In this document: piece after piece, positions 59,804 to 64,000 of the stretch
Numbering within the stretch: position 1 is the stretch's first letter
How the letters are laid out: each line of letters opens with the position of its first letter
Assembly: GCA_024291935.2 (NCBI GenBank)
Contig: CM044310.1
Span: 116,756,213 to 116,820,212 of the forward strand
Length of the DNA: 64,000 nt
Reading direction: 5' to 3'
Origin: Okapia johnstoni
Taxonomy: Eukaryota > Chordata > Mammalia > Artiodactyla > Giraffidae
The notes under the pieces: model-generated
What the model saw: only the letters and a program-made list of their open reading frames with translations
The model's database searches: none
Told to the model about the DNA's origin: nothing
Position numbers and translations under genes: made by a program

Positions 59804-62139
59804 CGGGCTGGGCTGGCTCGTAGACTATGGGAAACTCCCCCTGGCCCCTGCCCCCCTGGGCCCCTATGAGGTCCTTGGGGGAGCCCTGGAGGGCGGGCTT
59901 CCAGTGGGGGGAGAGCCCCTGGCAGGTAAGAGTAGGTGAAGAATGGAGGTGGGGTGAGCTGGGGGGAGAGGGGAGAAGGAAGAAGAATTCCTTTATTTGA
60001 TAAATATTTAATGAGTACCTATAATAGGGCTTCCCCAATGGCTCAGCAGATACAGAATCCACCTGCAGTGCAGGAGACACAGGTTCAATCCATGGGATGG
60101 AAGAAACCCTGGAGGAGGCAATGGCAACCCACTCCAGTATTCCTGCCTGGAAAACCCCATGGATAGAGGAGCCTGGTGAGCTACAGTACATGGGGTTGCA
60201 AAGAGTTGGACATGGCTGGACAACTAAGCAACAACAGCATAATACGTCAGGCACTGTTTTAGGTGTTGGGGATACAGCTTCGAACAAGACTGACATGATC
60301 CCTGACTTCTTGGAGCTCACACTCTACTGGGAAGACACGCAAGAGACAAATGATGCATGGGAATAAGTGGGAGACACTTATTGAGTTGAAAAATGGCAAT
60401 GAGAAAAATAAAAAAAAAATGACAGCGAGGACAAGTTTGGCGGGGGGAGCCAAGAAACCCTCTCCAAGTCAGTAATGTTTTGGCTGAGACCTAAGAAATG
60501 GTAAGGAATGACCCATAAAAAGACCCAAGGGAAGAGCTTTTCAGGTGCAGGGAACGGTACAGGCAGAGCCCCTGAAGCAGGAATTATTTTATTCATTGCG
60601 TGCATGGGTGCTAAGTCGCCAAGGCGTGTCTGACTCATTGTGACCCTATGGACTGTAGTCCACCGGGCTCCTCTCTCTGTCCATGGTATTCTCCAGGCGA
60701 GAATACAGGAGTGGGTTGCCATGCCCTCTTCTGGGGATATTCATGACCCAGGGATCGAACCTGCATTTCTTACATGTCCTGCATTGGCAGGTGGGATTGC
60801 AGAGGGACAGAAAGGATCTTAACTTCTAGCACCACCTGGGAAGCCCATTTTATTCATTGGTGGTGGTTTAGTCGCTAAGTCGTGTCAGACTCTTGCAACC
60901 CCCATGAACTGTAGCCTGCCAGGCTCCTCTGTCCATGGGATTTTCCAGGCAAGAATACTGGAGGGGGTTGCCATTTCCTCCTCCAGGGGATCATCTCGAT
61001 CCAAGAATCCAACCTGGGTCTTCTGCATTGCAGGCGGATTCTTTACTGACTGAGCTATGAAGGAAGTGTGTCCCAAATGCTTGGTACATAGTAGGGTTTC
61101 AGTAATTAAAGATGAAACAGGGTGTGTTTACATGTGATCTAGTTTGCCATTTATGAATAGAGAGTAAATCAAGAAACCAGAGATGCAGGGTAATCAGTAA
61201 GGAGGATGTTGGAACAGTTGAAGAAATGGCTGGTTGACTGTTTCCTCATTTGGGTCATTGATTGTTGATTGGTTAAGGGGTTGGTTGGATGTTTGGTTTT
61301 TTGGTTGGTTGGTTGGCTGGTCTGTTGACTGGTTTGATGATTTGTTGATTGGTTGGCTGGCTGGGGGTTTAACTCAATGAATGGGATGAATGAGGTGGGC
61401 ATGAGTGAGATCTGGTTGGGTGGAGGATTAGGAAATCAAGGAGCTTTCTGTCCCTCTGCAATCCTCCAGGAGACGGCTTCTCTGACTGGATGACGGAACG
61501 GGTCGACTTTACAGCCCTGCTCCCCCTGGAGCCCCCCTTGCCCTCAGGTGCCCTCCCCCCACCTTCCCCACCCCCACCTGACCTGGAAGCTATGGCCTCC
61601 CTGCTCAAGAAGGAGCTGGAGCAGATGGAAGACTACTTCCTCGATGCCCCTCTGCTCCCACCATCCTCCCCACCTCCGCCGCCGCCGCCGCCGCCGCCGC
61701 CGGCACCTTCCCTCCCTCTCCCCCTCCCCGTGCCCACCTTTGACCTCCCCCAGCCCCCTGCCCTGGACACCCTCGACTTGCTGGCCATCTACTGCCGCAG
61801 TGAGGCCGGGCAGGGGGACTCGGGGTTGGCGCCCCTGCCCCCGCCTCCGCAAGCCCCTCCCCCGCCCCCCCGTCCCGCCCCGCCCCCTACCCCAGTCCTG
61901 CCGCCAGCCGAGGGGACCACAAGCAAAAGAAGAGAGACCAGAACAAGTCCGCAGCGCTGAGGTACCGCCAGAGGAAGCGGGCAGAGGGCGAGGCCCTGGA
62001 GGGCGAGTGCCAGGGGCTGGAGGCGCGGAACCGGGAGCTGAGGGAGAGGGCGGAGTCGGTGGAGCGGGAGATCCAGTACGTCAAGGATCTGCTCATCGAA
62101 GTGTACAAGGCTCGGAGCCAGAGGACCAGGAACAGCTAG
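59748..62139 (+). CDS. ATF5: ATF5, stress-response bZIP transcription factor, with a -1 frameshift
   Basis: Nuclear bZIP activator of the integrated stress and mitochondrial unfolded-protein responses. Coding exons: 59748-59925 and 61470-62139. The frame opens [14 protein letters not shown] and passes [15 protein letters not shown] and [23 protein letters not shown]-repeat polyproline run and a C-rich stretch follow. The basic region ([13 protein letters not shown]) and leucine zipper are present to the stop at 62137-62139, but one base out of frame. Supplying one C, most simply in the C7 run at 61865-61871, makes 282 residues, exactly the human length. Read literally the frame ends at 61960 (about 222 residues) and loses the bZIP. 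Homology on both sides of the break ([11 protein letters not shown] then [11 protein letters not shown]) places the shift in 61845-61872. Either an assembly error or a null allele. Confidence 0.93.
60027..60238 (+). mobile_element. Bov-tA-type SINE in ATF5 intron 2
   Basis: Starts GGGCTTCCCCAATGGCTCAG, carries TTGCAAAGAGTTGGACATGG and ends with an AACAACAGC tail. A short ATAATA repeat flanks it (60021-60026 and 60239-60244). Confidence 0.88.
60599..60846 (-). mobile_element. Bov-tA-type SINE with a 13-bp target-site duplication
   Basis: The minus strand starts GGGCTTCCCAGGTGGTGCTA. ATTTTATTCATTG occurs at 60586-60598 and 60847-60859. Confidence 0.9.
60860..61068 (-). mobile_element. Bov-tA-type SINE, directly adjacent to the previous SINE
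   Basis: On the plus strand: TTTAGTCGCTAAGTCGTGTC, AAGAATACTGGAGGGGGTTG and GCAGGCGGATTCTTTACTGA. It begins on the base after the neighbour's target-site duplication. Confidence 0.88.
61255..61375 (+). repeat. TTGG-rich low-complexity repeat
   Basis: An imperfect array of TTGG/TTGA words (for example GGTTGGTTGGTTGGCTGG) in ATF5 intron 2, about 95 bases before the acceptor. Confidence 0.75.
61677..61702 (+). repeat. ATF5: CCG trinucleotide repeat encoding polyproline in ATF5
   Basis: Successive CCG/CCGC codons after SSPP encode an uninterrupted proline run. Human ATF5 has a broken PPP-L-PPPP pattern here. Such repeats often vary in length. Confidence 0.8.
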
Positions 62140-62747
62140 CCGGGCCGGGGCTTCGGCTCCGGGGCGGAGGTGGGAGGGTCCCCAGTCATCCGCCTGCCTC
62201 CAGCTTCCTTCCAAAGCCTCCGTCCCTCCTCCTCTCCCTCTCTCCCCTTCCCCTCTCCTTTTATTCTTGCCTCTCCTTCCCACCCCCGCCACCCCCCCGA
62301 ATCAGGAAATGTTTGGCATTAGTCAGCATTTACGCCCTTCAAGTAACATCTGAGGAACAGAGGCCCATGGGGAATTTGGGAGGCAGGGGAGAGCTTGGAA
62401 ACCCGGTCTCCCAAGCAGGGAAGTGAGCCCAGGAAGCCCTGCAGAACGTCTGTGCAAAGGAGAGCGGGGAAGCCATCTGGAGACCAAGTCAGGGAGGGTG
62501 CAAAGAAAGGTGCCCAAGGAATGAGCAAAACAAACCAAGTGACCTTGGGAACTACATTTGGAGGTGGAACCAAGAGGTAGCCGACGTGGCAGAGCAGGTG
62601 CATATTTGGGGGGGTCTGGGGGAGTGGCCATAATGGGTGTTGGGGTGTACATTTTAGCTCGGGGAGGAAACCAGTGTTTTGTGAAGGTGTTGGGAAGGTG
62701 CGGGAGGGCAGGGACTGATCCTTTTGGAAGGGGGCTTTGTGAATGGA

Positions 62748-62753
62748 AATAAA
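62748..62753 (+). terminator. ATF5: ATF5 poly(A) signal (AATAAA)
   Basis: AATAAA 609 bases past the ATF5 bZIP stop, followed by a T/GT-rich stretch (TTCCTCTGATTCTGTGCG). The 3'UTR is about 62140-62775. Confidence 0.85.
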
Positions 62754-63536
62754 AGGAAGAATTTCCTCTGATTCTGTGCGTCTTGTCTTTGAAAGGAGAA
62801 GCTGGGGAGAGGGCAGTCTTAGACCAAAGACAATAATGGAAATAACGTAATACTTAGAGTCAAGCACACACTTTCCACACGGTCAAAGCCAAGACGAGAC
62901 TGATTGAACTGGCAGACATACAAGACCCGCTTTTAACTTCCATTTAGTACGTAGACAGTGAAAGAAAGAATAGCCAAAGGTGCCAGCTCCCCATGGTCCT
63001 TGTCACCAAAAAGGGTGACGCCAAAGGGGCTGGGTGGCTGGAGCACAGCTATGGGGCACCCGGTGTTAAAACAGCAATCGCATTGTGCTGTCAGAGCCAA
63101 GATTCCAGGGGAAGTCAGGAGGTAAGTGAGCGGTGACCTGGTAGTGGAGAGTCGGATCTGGGTGCTAACCCTTTCTCTATGATAATCTTTCTTTATGAGC
63201 TGGAAAAAAAATTCGTGCAGATGGGCACCCATTACAGAATTGGGAATCAATTTAAAGGGTTCTGACCAGTGTTTAAAGATACAAATAGAAGAGTAGAAAA
63301 TACCATGTATCACAGAGTGGTATTTTGCCAGACTATGTTGATGTCATATCTTACTTTGCATCACGGTAAGTAAAAGTTTGGAAGCCACTGGTAGACGGCA
63401 GCCAGCATCATACACCTGATTTTCAGACACTGCCCACTAATACAACCGCTATCAACTCACTTTGAGATGCCCGATCCCACTCCGCCCAAAGCAAACGTTT
63501 CCTGCCTCCCGGCGGCTCTGTCTTAGCAGGACTCTA

Positions 63537-63551
63537 CCGCCAGGTGGCGCC
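63537..63551 (+). promoter_or_regulatory. CTCF-like motif
   Basis: CCGCCAGGTGGCGCC is close to the CTCF core and lies in a locally CpG-containing patch downstream of ATF5. It is in the same orientation as the motif in PNKP. Confidence 0.5.
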
Positions 63552-63889
63552 CGTGCCCCGACGTGAATGAGTTATCCTCTATCCTCTATTCAGCCCAAGC
63601 CCGTGATCTCCTTGGGGTTCCCTCTCGCCCTGAGGGTCGGGTTTACTGGGACTAGAAGCCCTGAACACGAATAGAATTCCCCGAACAGACCAGAACAGAC
63701 CACGGCAGGAGGGCGCAGGCGGTCAGAAGGGATGTGGCCATCCTAAGATACCCACTTATCCCTTCATTCCACAATGTTCATTAAATGCCTCCGTGCACCT
63801 CCCAGAGCGCATATTCTGTGGGGGAGGACGGACAAGACCTCAAATTCACCACCCCGCCGGTTCAGGGAGGCCTTCTCGCCTAGACTGGT

Positions 63890-64000
63890 GTGAGACAACC
63901 CGGGTGGAGTCCTCCCAGCTGTGTGACCTTGGGCAGCTTGCATAGCCTCTCTGTGCCTCAGTTTCCTCTGCTCTAAAATGGGCCTAATAACACCTGCTTC
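63890..64000 (+). repeat. MIR SINE (runs off the window)
   Basis: AGCTGTGTGACCTTGGGCAG, CCTCTCTGTGCCTCAGTTTC and AAAATGGGCCTAATAACACC are the central MIR words in sense order. Confidence 0.8.

Larger units (their letters stand above)
59926..61469 (+). other. ATF5: ATF5 intron 2
   Basis: A 1.5 kb intron between the coding exons. It contains three ruminant SINEs (60027, 60599, 60860) and a TTGG-rich low-complexity stretch (61255-61375). Confidence 0.85.
62780..64000. other. Intergenic sequence downstream of ATF5
   Basis: No ORF with recognisable homology. It contains a CTCF-like site (63537-63551) and ends in a MIR. Confidence 0.6.

Overview
This is mammalian nuclear DNA, almost certainly from a ruminant and probably cattle or a close bovid. 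The genes are intron-rich with GT/AG splice sites. The repeats include BovB LINEs and the tRNA-derived SINEs (Bov-tA, BOV-A2 and CHR types) typical of ruminants. Gene order matches the mammalian block on human 19q13.33 (bovine chromosome 18 from general knowledge): PNKP(-), AKT1S1(-), TBC1D17(+), IL4I1(-), NUP62(-), ATF5(+). Gene identities rest on comparing translated exons with the human proteins from memory. No database search was run.

Layout. The 5' two thirds of PNKP lies at 234-4314 on the minus strand, and its 3' end is outside the window. AKT1S1 (PRAS40) has its coding exons at 6362-9624 (-), and its 5' end probably lies in a CpG-rich zone near 12.5-13.1 kb. TBC1D17 (+) has 17 coding exons at 14122-22745. 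IL4I1 (-) follows at 23593-28449, converging tail to tail with TBC1D17. NUP62 (-) has one coding exon at 36378-37946; its untranslated 5' part very probably reaches the CpG island at 57.7-59.1 kb, which makes 38-58 kb a repeat-filled NUP62 intron. ATF5 (+) starts in the same island and ends near 62.77 kb. The last 1.2 kb is intergenic.

The six genes are not one pathway. PNKP repairs DNA ends; AKT1S1 links AKT to mTORC1; TBC1D17 is a Rab GTPase-activating protein; IL4I1 is a secreted L-amino-acid oxidase; NUP62 is a central-channel nucleoporin; ATF5 is a stress-response bZIP factor controlled by upstream ORFs. What they share is promoter and terminator geometry: a CpG island serving NUP62 and ATF5, a zone between AKT1S1 and TBC1D17, and tightly packed 3' ends of TBC1D17 and IL4I1.

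Most notable: (1) single-base frameshifts in homopolymers of IL4I1 and ATF5, either assembly errors or real null alleles; (2) the complete ATF5 uORF1/uORF2 system, with an intron inside codon 2 of uORF2; (3) a C25 tract 17 bases past the NUP62 stop; (4) a cluster of NRF1-like motifs and a TCTCGCGAGA palindrome in the NUP62/ATF5 island; (5) nested ruminant retrotransposons with intact target-site duplications. I found no evidence of an undescribed biological system.
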